The position numbers and the translations under genes were made by a program. A DNA stretch of 64,000 nucleotides from NCBI GenBank assembly GCA_949825065.1, contig OX463859.1, positions 13,406,452 through 13,470,451 of the forward strand, written 5' to 3'. Positions within the stretch are counted from its first letter, which is position 1. The number at the start of each line of letters is the position of its first letter. This document shows positions 21,243 to 31,080 of the stretch, piece by piece. The notes beneath the pieces are model-generated. The model was not told the origin of the DNA and did not search any database. It was given only the letters and a program-made list of their open reading frames with translations. This DNA comes from Odontocerum albicorne (lineage: Eukaryota; Arthropoda; Insecta; Trichoptera; Odontoceridae).

Positions 21243-21548
21243 GTTCTTTGAATATATGACAGAAACTCTATACAGCAGTCCAAACTCCAAAGTAATACGA
21301 GATACCGACATTTTTTTAATGCATATTCGTAGGCTATCTACCCACATTAGGATGACCTCTGTCATCACTGTTAAGCCAAAAATTCAATGATAAAGGTCAA
21401 TATAATAATTGAAAAATAACAATTAAAGATAATTTAAGTACACAGCTGTGAAACATTAAAAAAAATCAGTGGACCTATAACTGGAAAAGTTCTTCAAATA
21501 AAGAAGAAAATCTATATTCATTGAATGTGTCTAAGTAAACGCTTAAGT
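21243..21548. other. No recognisable feature
   Basis: No coding or repeat signal seen. Confidence 0.35.
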
Positions 21549-21809
21549 GTCGCGGATTGATTGATTTCAAACGTTGTCTATTTCTATTCAAGTTCCTTAG
21601 CGGGATGTCTTCATTGTATCTTTCGAATTTGTGGCTGAGAGATGTTCCTTCGAGAGTAGAACTTTGAGTCGATTTCGTCGCGGATTGATTGATTTCAAAC
21701 GTTGTCTATTTCTATTCAAGTTCCTTAGCGGGATGTCTTCACTGTATCTTTCGAATTTGTGGCTGAGAGATGTTCCTTCAAGAGGAATAGAACTTTGAGT
21801 CGATTTTGT
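21549..21809. repeat. Tandem duplication, 128-bp period
   Basis: Units begin GTCGCGGATTGATTGATTTC at 21549 and 21677. They are nearly identical except for a short indel (CGAGAGTAGAAC against CAAGAGGAATAGAAC). It is probably recent. Its function is unknown; 21810-22253 is unassigned. Confidence 0.9.
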
Positions 21810-22253
21810 CCTCAACGAATAAATTGATTGTTTCAAATCAATTCAATAGGGCGGGGTATTATGATAAAGTTTTTGCCGTTGCTGACCACGTGTACGGTTT
21901 ACCTCTAAGTGTTCGATATATGGGTGGCGTGTTCAATTTTAGGAAGCACTAGAAGACAACGCTTTTCGGGAAGACTTATCAAAATTTTGTGAATATATTT
22001 TAACATTGCACACACACAATATAACACACCTAAAGCCAAATGTGTTACTATCATATATCGGAAGAACTACAAATGTTTACAACTGAGTTTTTAAGACCGT
22101 TACTATTCGCATACGGAATCATGTTGTTGAATAAATTTTCCGATACTGTTTTATTACTCTATCTTTATTATTAAGGATTCTTAATTTAGGAACAGCCCTT
22201 TTCGTGAATTCATTACGCGATACATAAGACTCTTGTCCACGCCATTGAGGAAC
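21810..22253. other. No recognisable feature
   Basis: No repeat match or convincing open frame. Confidence 0.35.
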
Positions 22254-22639
22254 ATATGTATGATAGAAATGTCAATACATGAGTTTTAATCTGTTATATT
22301 TTTACTTGCTCTATTTAAGTAATGTCAAGTAACATAATATAAAGGAAATAAATTTCAATACGTGAGTTTTATTGTGTTATTTTTTCACTTGCTCTGGTTA
22401 AAAAAGTTCAAATAATATATTAGGTGTTAACATAAGTTGTGTCCATTCTTACCAAATTTCAAAATGAGCACCAAAAGTAAAACAAAACGGTAAAGGTTAT
22501 ACGTCATTCGAAAGAAAATTTTCTGCTCTACGAGATATTGTATTTACTTTTACGTTACATATATTATTTTATTTAATTACAAGCCTTCAAAATGGAATGT
22601 TAAGTAGACGAAAGCGAGCATTTTCGACACCTCCTTCTG

Positions 22640-22853
22640 TTCGCGTTCAATCGAGATAATAAAGCTGTCAAAGCTGGTCGCGATATTTGCGAAGTTTACG
22701 GTGAAGATGCTATGAATGAAAGAACAGCTCGTCGATGGTTTTTGTGTTTCAAAGATGGTAATTTCGACCTGAAAGACATGGAGCGTTCCGGACGGCCAGT
22801 GGACTTTGATGAGGACCGCTTAAACCATATTATTCATAAAGATCCCTTTCAAA
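22640..22853 (+). pseudogene. Mariner transposase N-terminus, left arm
   Basis: The plus frame reads DNKAVKAGRDICEVYGEDAM, then NERTARRWFLCFKDGNFDLK and DMERSGRPVDFDEDRLNHII: the first helix-turn-helix and linker of a mariner transposase. It breaks off after IIHKDPFQ at the palindrome centre. No catalytic region is present. Confidence 0.85.
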
Positions 22854-22888
22854 TCAAGGTAGAATCAATGAATAGACTGATTTAAATA

Positions 22889-23330
22889 TTATTTTTCATC
22901 ACCAGTAATGATTCGGTAAAGGAACCTTTGCTTGTGGCCATGCGTAGCTCGATGACGCGCAAGCAAACCAGCAGAAATTGTCGAACGTTGATTTTTGTTG
23001 TTTTCACTCAAATCACGTGGAACCCAAGCGCCGAACTTCTGGACTTTCCCTATTGATTTAAGATAGCGGTATATAGTCATGCGACAACAATTCATCTGCT
23101 CAGCCAATTCTACGGTGGTTTGAAAGAAATCTTTATGAATAATATGGTTTAAGCGGTCCTCATCGAAGTCCACTGGTCGTCCGGAACGCTCCACGTCTTT
23201 CAGGTCGAAATTACCGTCTTTGAAACGCAAAAACAATCGACGAGCTGTCGTTTCATTCATAGCATCTTCACCCTACACTTCGCAAATATCGCGACCAGCT
23301 TTGGCTTTCTTCCCTCGATTGAACGCGAAC
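22889..23330 (-). pseudogene. Mariner transposase N-terminal half, right arm
   Basis: The minus frame includes NETTARRLFLRFKDGNFDLK, DVERSGRPVDFDEDRLNHII, then TTVELAEQMNCCRMTIYRYL (second helix-turn-helix), GAWVPRDLSENNKNQR and IITGDEK. GDEKW holds the first catalytic Asp in mariner transposases, and the copy stops there. The remaining catalytic residues are missing, so it cannot be active. It is the minus-strand counterpart of the left arm. Confidence 0.9.
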
Positions 23331-23883
23331 AGAAGGCGGGGCCGAAAATGCTCACTTTCGTCTACTTGACATTCCATTTTGAAGGCTTGTAATCAAATAA
23401 ATTAATGTATGTAACGTAAAATCAAACACATCTTGTAGAGTAGAAAATTTTCTTTCGAGTGACGTGTAACTTTTATCGTTTTGTTTTACTTTTGGTGCTT
23501 TTTTTAAATTTGGAAAAAAACGGACACAACTTATGTTAACACCCAATATATACAGGAAAATAATTTCTATACGTAAAATATATAGTAAAGCAATTTTAGT
23601 ACGCGAGTTTAATCGGTTATATTTTCATCTGCTCAAATGAAGTATTTTCAAGTAACATAACATATATGGCAAAGTAATTATAATACGTGAGTTTAAATCT
23701 GTTATATTTTCACTTGCCCTAGTTAAGTAATTTCATATGACATATATAAGTAGTTATAGTAAAGTAATTTCAATACGTCAAATATATACTAAAACAATTT
23801 TAATATGTGAGTTTTAATTTGTTATATTTTCACTTGCCCTATTTAAGTTATTTTAAGTAACATATAATACATAGTAAAACAAT

Positions 23884-24750
23884 TTATTTTATTTATTTAA
23901 CACTTTTATTACAAATACAATCTGACGGGCTTATTGCCAGGCGGCAATCTCTTCCAACCAACCAGACAAAAGTAAATGAAGCAAGTTAAGTGGTCGTATA
24001 AATCATTCAAATGACTATCCGTCCCCACGAAATCCATAAACACATACGTGCATATACCCACGAGCCCCACAAAGACGGACAATCACTCGAACATTCTTTT
24101 TCATATAAAGTGAGGTATCATCAATCAAAAGGAAAGGAATGGATGGTGGAGAGGAAAGGAAAATAAAAATCAGGAATGAAACACGTTATTTTAATGACTA
24201 GAAATTAAGAGTTTTTTCAGTCGCTTCATAAAGCATGCCAAAGACGAAGCGAGTCTTATATTGGTTTGTAACTGATTCCAGAGTCTCACTGCATGGACAG
24301 TAAAGGACGACGTAAAAAAAAGGAGCGGTGAACTGGAAAGGCCAATAGACAATCTCTGTTTGAGTGTAGCGCTAATCCATGATTGGAAAGACGCTGAAAA
24401 ATTTCGGCTAGATAAGAGGGGGTGGCAGAACAGTTAAGGATATTATACAATAGAGATAGTATGCGAATTTGGCGTCTATTTCTAACATTCAACCAGTTCA
24501 ATGCCTTCTGGTATGAAGTTATATGACCGTACTTTCTTAAGTTGAAAATAAATCTTCGACACACATTTTGAAGACGTTGTAATTTGTCCAGCTGTTCCTC
24601 TGTAACATCCAAGTAACAGACGTCTGCATAGTCTAGAATCGGAAAGAGCTGAGATTGTACGAGTAAAATTTTGGTATAAGTAGGTAGGAATCTTTGCAAC
24701 ACTTTAAGGGAATGAAGGCTGAAGAAAATCCTCCGGCTTACCACTCTACT
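23884..24750 (-). mobile_element. LINE family J, 5'-truncated copy with intact 3' end
   Basis: Minus-strand reading frame 24286-24744 gives LPTYTKILLVQSQLFPILDY, ADVCYLDVTEEQLDKLQRLQ, NVCRRFIFNLRKYGHITSYQ and LNWLNVRNRRQIRILSLLYN: the post-palm region of a jockey/CR1-type LINE ORF2. A frameshift near 24315 separates it from the LWNQL..LKKLLISS end (24195-24290). The 3' UTR ends with TTGGAAGAGATTGCCGCC, GGCAATAAGCCCGTCAGATT and an A-rich AAATAAATAAATAAA tail at 23884-23900. The 20-mer complementary to 23944-23963 is identical in SINE A (44472-44491). Confidence 0.85.
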
Positions 24751-24815
24751 TATAGTGAAGTAATTTCAATACGTGAGTTTTAATCTGTTATATTTCCACT
24801 TGCCCTAGTTAAAAT

Positions 24816-25163
24816 GGTTGACATATAGTGTATTGGTAAGCATAGTTTTACTATTGATTTGGACTCCAACTGACGCGTGAATATCAGACTTACCATATAT
24901 ATCATGTATATTTATAGTATAACAATATTTCAAGCAGTTCATTAGAAGCGATACTTTAATGCGAGTCAAATTGATTTTTAATTGAGTTTGCAACTCAATA
25001 TATGCGCTGCGTAGTGTGTAAATTAATTTTTAAACGTTTCCACATTACGTTTACGAGCGTGCAAGATAGGGAATATTGATGCGATTGTAAATCTTGAACA
25101 GCCATTTGGTTTTTAAATAACAATTAATGTTTATATTATAATTGTAATATTGTTTGGTACATG
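24816..25163. other. No recognisable feature
   Basis: AT-rich; no match. Confidence 0.35.
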
Positions 25164-25250
25164 TCGGCGGCCGTGGTCTAACGGTTAGCGTTAAGTAAAC
25201 AAGCGGGATCCCACGTTCGATTTCTGGCGGATTCATTTCTGGATTGATTT
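25164..25250 (+). mobile_element. tRNA-like SINE head, family A type
   Basis: GGCCGTGGTCTAACGGTTAG carries an A-box-like block and CCCACGTTCGATTTCTGGCG the B box (GTTCGATTTC). There is no SINE core or tail after it; 25251-25560 shows only a 27-bp duplication (ACACAGTTTACTATGAAGTT, twice, about 25445-25490). Confidence 0.5.
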
Positions 25251-25560
25251 AACTCTTTGGCCATTTAACCATAGAACGTAAAAAAACGCCGCTTATTTTC
25301 TTTATTTTGTTTTACATTTGATACAGGTTTAACCCAATTATATCAAATAACAACAAAAAAAAAAAGAATTAAATAATAAGGTCTAAATATACAATAACAT
25401 TATAACTTATGCCTCCCTGTGAAGTGATTCGTACTGTTACCTGCACAGTTTACTATGAAGTTACCTACACAGTTTACTATGAAGTTTAATTTTCAACTTA
25501 TCCATCAAAATGTGAAAATCTAATTGTTTTTATTGATCTTATATTTTAACATCTTTTATA
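25251..25560. other. Unassigned, with a two-copy 27-bp repeat
   Basis: GTTACC.ACACAGTTTACTATGAA is repeated at about 25437 and 25464. Nothing else is recognised. Confidence 0.5.
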
Positions 25561-25561
25561 G

Positions 25562-25762
25562 TTTCTGGTTCAAATGCTGGAGAATGTTGTTACGAATTCC
25601 ATGGACAGCAAGGCGAATTAACACTTCCACTCTCGGGAAGAACTTAGAATCACTGACAGATTATCAACAGAATGCCTTCGACGAGTCCTTCGATTTTTTG
25701 GGTACATTGCTCATGGCCAGACAGACAGTTTGGAGAAGTTTGTGGTTATTAGTGTATAGTGG
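25562..25762 (+). pseudogene. RTE-type reverse transcriptase C-terminal fragment
   Basis: With frame changes the plus strand reads FKCWRMLLRIPWTARRINTS, then LRITDRLSTECLRR and VLRFFGYIAHGQTDSLEKF. These match the conserved segment just after the palm of insect RTE-type ORFs (RRMLRIPWTARRTN..LRFFGHI..). Reading needs several frameshifts, so it is dead. A hammerhead element follows 67 bp downstream. Confidence 0.75.
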
Positions 25763-25828
25763 CCTATATATTAGAAATTTTCTAAAACAAAAAAAAACAG
25801 GATTGTTGTACATCATAAACTTCTTGTA

Positions 25829-25985
25829 TTACAATTTGTTTAGTCAAACACTGTTTGTTTCACTTTGTATAACGATATAACCCTACCGGTTTCAAGGTTT
25901 TCACCTAATCATCAGGGAAGCACAAACAATATAGTTTTATGGTTAAGGCATTACGCTCCACAGCGTTAATGCCTTAACTATAAAT
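25829..25985 (-). mobile_element. Hammerhead-bearing Penelope-type tail element, copy 2
   Basis: Bounded by an 11-bp duplication AACTTCTTGTA (25818-25828, 25986-25996). On the minus strand the ribozyme motif is at 25881-25917 and is followed by the AAAGTGAAACAAACAGTGTT block. The right side is a short inverted piece of the element's other end (GTTAAGGCATTAC..GTTAATGCCTTAACTATAAA). Confidence 0.75.
25881..25917 (-). ncRNA. Type I hammerhead ribozyme motif
   Basis: On the minus strand: CCC, core CTGATGA, stem II TAGGT/ACCTT closed by a GAAA loop, then GAAAC and CGGTA followed by GGG. All core bases of CUGANGA..GAAA are present, CCC and GGG pair as the base of stem I, and cleavage would follow GUA. 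Stem III is minimal, but ACCGGU is self-complementary, as in hammerheads that work as dimers. Folding is inferred by eye. Confidence 0.75.
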
Positions 25986-25996
25986 AACTTCTTGTA

Positions 25997-26655
25997 ATAT
26001 CGATTGAATTTAATTATGTTTTACTTTCCGTGTTGCAATGTTCGATTTCATTAGTATTTTCAAACACAATATTTTGAAAACTACATACTCGTATGTGTGT
26101 TGAAAAATCACTTTTCTTTTGTAAGATGTTCATACGTTCTCTTTTTTTATATGATTGTTTGTTTGATATGTAAAGTACTCTTAATTGTCGTTTATTTTGT
26201 CAATAAATAAATAAATGCACAGAAGGCAGAGAACGTAAATGATTTGATAAGTTAAATCTATTTGTAACCGTATCTAACCATCCTAATCAATAAATATCTT
26301 TACAATAGATTCTATAGTCTAACGACCATGCTGTATTATATTTAGGAATCTAATAAACATATTAGACAATATTCAAACCATAAAATACAGTCGTAAACCT
26401 GCTCTGAACCGCTCTACAGAATATAGCAGTAAATCATTATAATATTGTTGAACAATTTTACTGCCTTGTGTTTCTCGTGGTTGCAGTGGCCTGGATAAGG
26501 TTCAACCTGTAGCCCTCAAAGGGTTAAAATGAAAAAATAACATTCCTTGATTTTAAGCATGGATTTCCAATATTGTGAAGAAATAATTGATTTGAATTAC
26601 ATTTTTCATATCAATGAATGTCAATGAGTTTTAATGATTTTTATTGAGCGATATA
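25997..26655. other. No gene recognised; A-rich tail near 26.2 kb
   Basis: TTGTCAATAAATAAATAAAT at about 26198-26217 looks like a retroelement tail. Octamer TACTCGTA at 26086. No coding signal. Confidence 0.35.
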
Positions 26656-26659
26656 AAAT

Positions 26660-27460
26660 AATTGGAAAGTGAAGATGAATTGCAGAGTTTGTAAAGTAAA
26701 TTTTATGAGATATGCAAAGCAAAATATATAATAATAAATGTTGCAAAATTCAAAGTAATGGTGATAAGAAGTGTGAAATGCGACATATGGGTGAATATTG
26801 AAAGCTTGGAGCACGTTGAGACATTCTGCTATTTGATGACTTAGATGATGGAAAAGTTATGAAGGATATCGATCGACATGTAGCGATAAGAAGCAAAATT
26901 AACGGGACACTAAAAAAATATAATATATGCTTGAATCAGATAATATTAAAGTCTGCTAAGATAATAGACCACAAGAGTAGTCTAGACCCAACTTTTATGT
27001 ATGGAAGGGAACCGTGGACATGTACAATACTTTGGAAATGCGTGCAATGCGAAGAATGCATGTGTTGACAATTAATGATAGAAAATGGAATGAAATGATT
27101 AGTTATGAAAGTGAACTCAAGGCTGATGTATTGAGAAAAATAAAAGTGATCACTCTAAGATGGTTTTGGCACGTGTAATGAATTAACGAAGAAAAACTAA
27201 CAAAACATATATGCAATGCAAATGTGAGTCAATGACGTGGTAGAAGAAAACCAAATAAATTATGGTTGGTTCAGGTGAATTATATTTAAAAAAAAAAGAA
27301 ACTTAGAAAGTTGGAGAAATTTTAGGAAACGTTTGTGGAAGTATAAGGATGTGGGAAAGGTGAAGAATGTTTGTTGAGATAGAAAAGTCTGGTGCTTTGT
27401 CCTCACGGCGTATTTCGTCAGGGAGATGGCGTGATGGTTTATATATGTATGGACAAAGAA
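26660..27460 (+). mobile_element. RTE-like LINE, best-preserved 3' copy of its family
   Basis: Readable with frame changes: ESLEHVETFCYL, then GKVMKDIDRHVAIRSKINGT and LKKYNICLNQIILKSAKII, PTFMYGREPWTCT, MRAMRRMHVLTINDRKWNEM and ELKADVLRKIKVITLRWFWH. This is the standard order for the C-terminal half of insect RTE-type ORFs (YLGG..., IDHRVAIGNKINGALKKYN, LMYGSETWT, EMRFLR..., LRWFGHVERMNEERL). It then passes through the DNA of the RGRPRK..W.DQVNDI block to a terminus near 27450. There are multiple stops, so it is inactive. Confidence 0.8.
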
Positions 27461-28244
27461 AAAAGCATTTGTAATAAATAAAAAAAAAAAATTTTTTTCT
27501 CGTCTCAATGCACCCCTGGTGGAATGTGATACCAGGCCATTAGTAAAAAGGCTAAAATAATTGTTTTAAAACAGTCTTTCAGAGCTATTTAGATTATCAC
27601 TTTACCGAGAACTCGTTAGCCCAGGGTTGTTTTAGTCTTTTTGTGAGAACATTTATGACATGTATCATAACGCCTTTACACTTTCCTCTTTTATTCATTT
27701 GAGCTTCATCGAGTCTTATTTTAAGTGTGCATAAATTAATATTTTTAATTAGATCACGTACATTTTACTAATTTTTTTTCCTATTCGACGTAGTTAGCTT
27801 GTTTCTAACAGCGACTCAAAAACATTTACGTATTACTTCTTGATTAAGGTGTGTTTTAAATACAATATTATAAAAGTGTAGTGTTTATACTATATTACAG
27901 ATTTTGAGATTAATAGTGTAAATATTTCATCTAATACTGATACTTGAAACATATTTGTAAAACCACAGGATGTTCAAAAATATATATCACTGTTAGAATG
28001 AATATAAATTCTGCATTTATCCATGTATATCTAAGATTAAAGCTCCAAATTAAGAACATAGGCGTAATATTTTTAATTATCATGAATGCTCAAATTGATG
28101 GGCGTTTAAACTCATATATTGCTGATAACGAGAAATTGCCAACATCACAAATCATGTGTTTTGATATTTGGGCTCATTCCCTTTCAATCATTGCTCTCAA
28201 TTCATTAACCGCTCCACCTGCCTGTATTATTTTCAAAATTTTCA
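27461..28244. other. No gene recognised
   Basis: AT-rich. The 101-codon plus frame at 27944-28249 has no recognisable domain and overlaps no repeat I know. Confidence 0.35.
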
Positions 28245-28440
28245 AGTAATTAAACAAAATGGAAATTCACATGGTTGAACGAAAAAAGTACGTCTGGATA
28301 CAATGAATGAAATATTTTGAAAAATATATTATAAAACATAGAGTAGGAATTGTAGTGATAATAATACGTATGAATGTGAATGAGGCGAAGGACGTCGAGA
28401 TAAGAAAGTTGGATGCTTAGTTCTCTCTGCCTACTGAAAC
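28245..28440 (+). mobile_element. RTE-like LINE 3' scrap
   Basis: GAATGTGAATGAGGCGAAGG, AGAAAGTTGGATGCTTAGTT and CTCTCTGCCTACTGAAACTG match the LINE terminus (NVDEAK..., then the AAGTCTGGTGCTTTGTCC area). Confidence 0.5.
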
Positions 28441-28460
28441 TGGGAAGTGACCTTATGTTG

Positions 28461-28670
28461 TTGTATTACACTTTCGGGGTATAAATGCAACTTACCGGGT
28501 TTATTGATTCATGGCCATTTATTTCAACCAACCAGAAAAAATATTAAAACGGCCTTAAATGAAAATCAGAATCAAATCCTTTTCAAGCAAAAATTGGGTG
28601 TTAACGGGAATTGAGCCCATAGTCATCGTGTTGAAAGAGAGGCGTTTTACCAATTAGGCCACGGATGTCA
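28461..28670 (-). mobile_element. SINE family A, near-complete copy
   Basis: The minus strand starts at TGACATCCGTGGCCTAATTG, then a B-box-like CCCGTTAACACCC region, core AAGGATTTGATTCTGATTTT and tail TCTGGTTGGTTGAAATAAAT, ending CGAAAGTGTAATACAA. Decayed, but in full order. Confidence 0.75.
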
Positions 28671-28744
28671 AGTATTAAGAGTTTAAAGGAAGTAATATTA
28701 TTTAAGTTATGTTTTTTTCTAATTCTATACACATGCTGTAATAA

Positions 28745-29140
28745 TAATATAACAATTTAAATAGCGCCGTTGAGAGAGCAGATACTCCACTCCACTCCAC
28801 AAGGGCACCCTAATTCAGAACCCCCTACTTTAAACAAATTTTAAAAATTACACAGTAAATATATATACATAAGTTGAGTATAAGGATAGGAAGGTGGTGG
28901 CTGCGACCATTAGTTTATTTATTCCCCATACAGCTGGCAGTCGACGTCACAAGAGACAAACAATGATGCAGGACCATAACAGGCCAACAGGTCTAAAATA
29001 AGATGAAGAAGAAGACTCTCCATATTTATACATGTTTAGAAACACACATTTGGTAAGAAAACCGTAGAAAAATCGAGAGATTGCCAATTGGCAACAAATC
29101 CGCCAAGTTATACTGTATATAACTAAAGTGTTATACAATA
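28745..29140 (-). mobile_element. CR1-like LINE 3' UTR with SINE-like tail scrap
   Basis: The minus strand has the family blocks AATGGTCGCAGCCACCACCT and GGGTGCCCTTGTGGAG, then CTCTCTCAACGGCGCTATTT. 29080-29137 on the plus strand resembles the SINE A/LINE J tail (AGAGATTGCCAATTGGCAAC, GCCAAGTTATACTGTATATA). Confidence 0.55.
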
Positions 29141-29705
29141 TGTATTATTAATTTAACTTACTATGTGCTCGCATTTCTCTTATTTTAGTGCATGAAACAC
29201 TCTACGCTTAAAATCTTAATTTCGTTTTAGGTCCACCTTGCAGTTGACAAAATTTTTTTTTATTAGTTTTTTAGAAGTGTTTTTCAACATGAATAAAAAG
29301 GAATAACTTTGCATTATTATAATAGAAAAAAACAACGTCATAATACCGAAATAAGTCACTCAAAGTTAAAGATGTTTTCCTTTTATGTGGATCATATATT
29401 AAATGTCACTAAACACCGTGACAATAAAATATTTAGACGTTCCGAGAAACTTAAAAAAAAGTTGTGGCGATAAAAAAGTTAATAGTCAGCTATTGTGACC
29501 GCACCTTTATGATAGAGACATTATTTGTATAATTTGGAAAAAATGAACCTCATAAGATAATAAACGACTGTAAAATGGGCTTTGTCATTCGTTCCTGCAG
29601 GTGCTCAAATCAAGAGAATGATCGGATCATTTAGACATGTTTCATGTGTCGCTCAGCTCCTGCAGGAAATATCTCTGAAATTTAGTGTAAAACTTAAAAT
29701 ATTTT
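29141..29705. other. No recognisable feature
   Basis: AT-rich. Two CCTGCAGG-containing words (about 29595 and 29669) are in inverted positions but are self-palindromic, so they are not counted as an element. Confidence 0.35.
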
Positions 29706-29709
29706 TTTT

Positions 29710-29952
29710 ATATTATCTAACATGCTACATTTTGTCATAGTGTTTTAGTGTAACAAACATATTATCTAACATGCTACATTATCTAACATTTTATCATAGT
29801 GTTTTAGTGTAACAAACATATTATCTAACATGCTACATTATTAAACACGCTACATTATCTAACATGCTACATTTTGTCATAGTGTTTTAGTGTAACAAAC
29901 ATATTATCTAACATGCTACATTTTGTCATAGTGTTTTAGTGTAACAAACATA
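29710..29952. repeat. 49-bp minisatellite with internal sub-repeat expansion
   Basis: The basic unit is ATTATCTAACATGCTACATT, then TTGTCATAGTGTTTTAGTGT and AACAAACAT. About four units are present; in the middle ones the TTATCTAACATGCTACA sub-block is repeated two or three times. Copies are almost identical, so the array is young. Confidence 0.85.
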
Positions 29953-30382
29953 TTTTTATTCCGATCATGAACTTACGCTACGCTCAAACAGATATTGTTT
30001 ATAATCCTTCACAGTTCAGCGCTCTTTTTTTTACATCGTCCTTCACTGTCCATGCAGTGAGACTCTGGAACCAGTTACAAACCAATATTAGACTCGCTCC
30101 GTCCTTGACATGCTTTAAGATACGACTGAAGAAACTCTTAATTTCTAGTCAGTAATATAACGTGTTTCATTCCTGATTTTTCTTTCCTATCCACCATCAT
30201 TTCTTTTCCCTTTGATTGATGATATCTTACTTTTACTTTAATATGTACCATATATGGTACGTTAATAAATTTCATAAATATGATTAATCTTTTAAATATT
30301 TTTTTACGACTATGTAACTTACTTTATTTATTGTAATTTGTTTTATTAAACACTGTTAATTCTAATTTATGTAACGGTATAT

Positions 30383-30419
30383 CCCTACCAGTTTCAATGT
30401 TTTCATCTCATCATCAGGG
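30383..30419 (-). ncRNA. Hammerhead ribozyme motif, stem II weakened
   Basis: Minus strand: CCC, CTGATGA core, GAGAT/ACATT around GAAA (two non-pairing positions), GAAAC, TGGTA, GGG. The core is intact but stem II is disrupted. Confidence 0.6.
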
Positions 30420-30447
30420 GATCACAAACAAGGTATTGTTTATGCTC

Positions 30448-30484
30448 CCCTGATGATGATGTGAAAACCTTGAAACCGGTAGGG
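30448..30484 (+). ncRNA. Hammerhead ribozyme motif
   Basis: Plus strand: CCC, CTGATGA, stem II GATGT/ACCTT with one mismatch and GAAA loop, GAAAC, CGGTA, GGG. It faces the motif at 30383-30419 head to head. Confidence 0.65.
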
Positions 30485-30669
30485 TTATACCGTTACATAA
30501 AGTGGAATAAACACTGTTTAATAAAACAAATTACAATGTCTTTGAACCTCTACAATTTTAATGCATTCACTATAAATAATACATTGCTTTATTTACTTTT
30601 GTTTGAAAATATTGCCGTCTGGCAATAAGCTCGCTAGAATCTATTTGCAATGAAGTGTTAAATAAATAA

Positions 30670-31080
30670 AATCTGTTAATATTATATTTTATCTTTACAT
30701 ATAAAAAAAAAAGTATTAAAATCCACAACGTATCGTATCCGGTTGCAAAACATGTGTAACTATTAGACTAAGGGTTGAAATAAGGTTTGAAAATGAAAAC
30801 ATATGAAAATTGATAATTTATATTTGTATCTGTCTCCGCACAGTCTGTAAACGGAGAGCAGGGCCGAACTGAAGGTCTAATAATACGGGTCCATGGTACG
30901 GTACCTTGGTATGACAATGGATTAGTACCTTTTAAAAAACACACCGGTAATACATCAAAACGATACGGATCTCTGTTTCGGGAAGGACATACCACCTGTC
31001 CTGGTATTCTGGTCTCCTGGTAAACATATATACCACGAACTTGGTAATAATGTGTCGAGAGGTACAGAAGCGGTAGAAGA
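30670..31080. other. Unassigned sequence with a GC-richer patch
   Basis: 30840-31030 is GC-richer (GGAGAGCAGGGCCGAACTGA, then GTCCATGGTACGGTACCTTG). Minus frame 30768-30995 has no domain I recognise. Confidence 0.3.

Larger units (their letters stand above)
22420..23546. mobile_element. Palindromic mariner element with about 430-bp inverted repeats
   Basis: Terminal TTAGGTGTTAACATAAGTTG (left) and the complement of TTGGGTGTTAACATAAGTTG (right), flanked by TA (22418-22419, 23547-23548). Both halves are the 5' end of the same mariner: 22420 to about 22853 on plus, and 23546 down to about 22889 on minus. The minus half extends further into the transposase. The centre (about 22854-22890) is a short junction. 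There is no intact gene. Confidence 0.85.
22254..24815. repeat. Satellite-like array interrupted by two transposons
   Basis: Diverged units of roughly 95 bp with AATACGTGAGTTTTAATCTG, TTATATTTTCACTTGCCCTA, TTTAAGTAATTTCAAGTAAC and ATATATAGTAAA.CAATTT occupy 22254-22417, 23549-23883 and 24751-24815. The palindromic mariner (22420-23546) and LINE J (23884-24750) split the array, so it existed before either insertion. Confidence 0.7.
30310..30570. mobile_element. Hammerhead-bearing palindrome, copy 3
   Basis: Two inverted units joined near ATCACAAACAAGGTATTGTT. Arms carry TTTATTAAACACTGTT and AACACTGTTTAATAAAA, and the outer right end continues TTACAATGTCTTTGAACCTC to TGCATTCACTATAAA. The whole is inserted in the 3' UTR of the LINE at 29955-30667. 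Exact borders are uncertain because the left arm is shorter. Confidence 0.75.
29955..30667 (+). mobile_element. LINE family J 3' end, interrupted by a hammerhead palindrome
   Basis: The plus frame 29967-30155 ends the ORF: FTSSFTVHAVRLWNQLQTNI, RLAPSLTCFKIRLKKLLISS, stop. The 3' UTR (CGTGTTTCATTCCTGATTTT, TTTGATTGATGATATCTTAC) runs to about 30310, is broken by the palindrome, and resumes at about 30588 with TTTACTTTTGTTTG, TTGCCGTCTGGCAATAAGCT and the AAGTGTTAAATAAATAAA tail. Confidence 0.85.

Noticed and set aside
24658..24665. This octamer copy as evidence for insertion
   Set aside because: It encodes LLV in the LINE J frame, and no second copy of this stretch is available to tell insertion from ancestral sequence.
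29590..29680. Inverted CCTGCAGG words as element ends
   Set aside because: The word is itself a palindrome, so inversion carries no information; no duplication flanks it.
29710..29952. CRISPR array
   Set aside because: Units are contiguous without unique spacers, in a eukaryotic repeat landscape; ordinary minisatellite.
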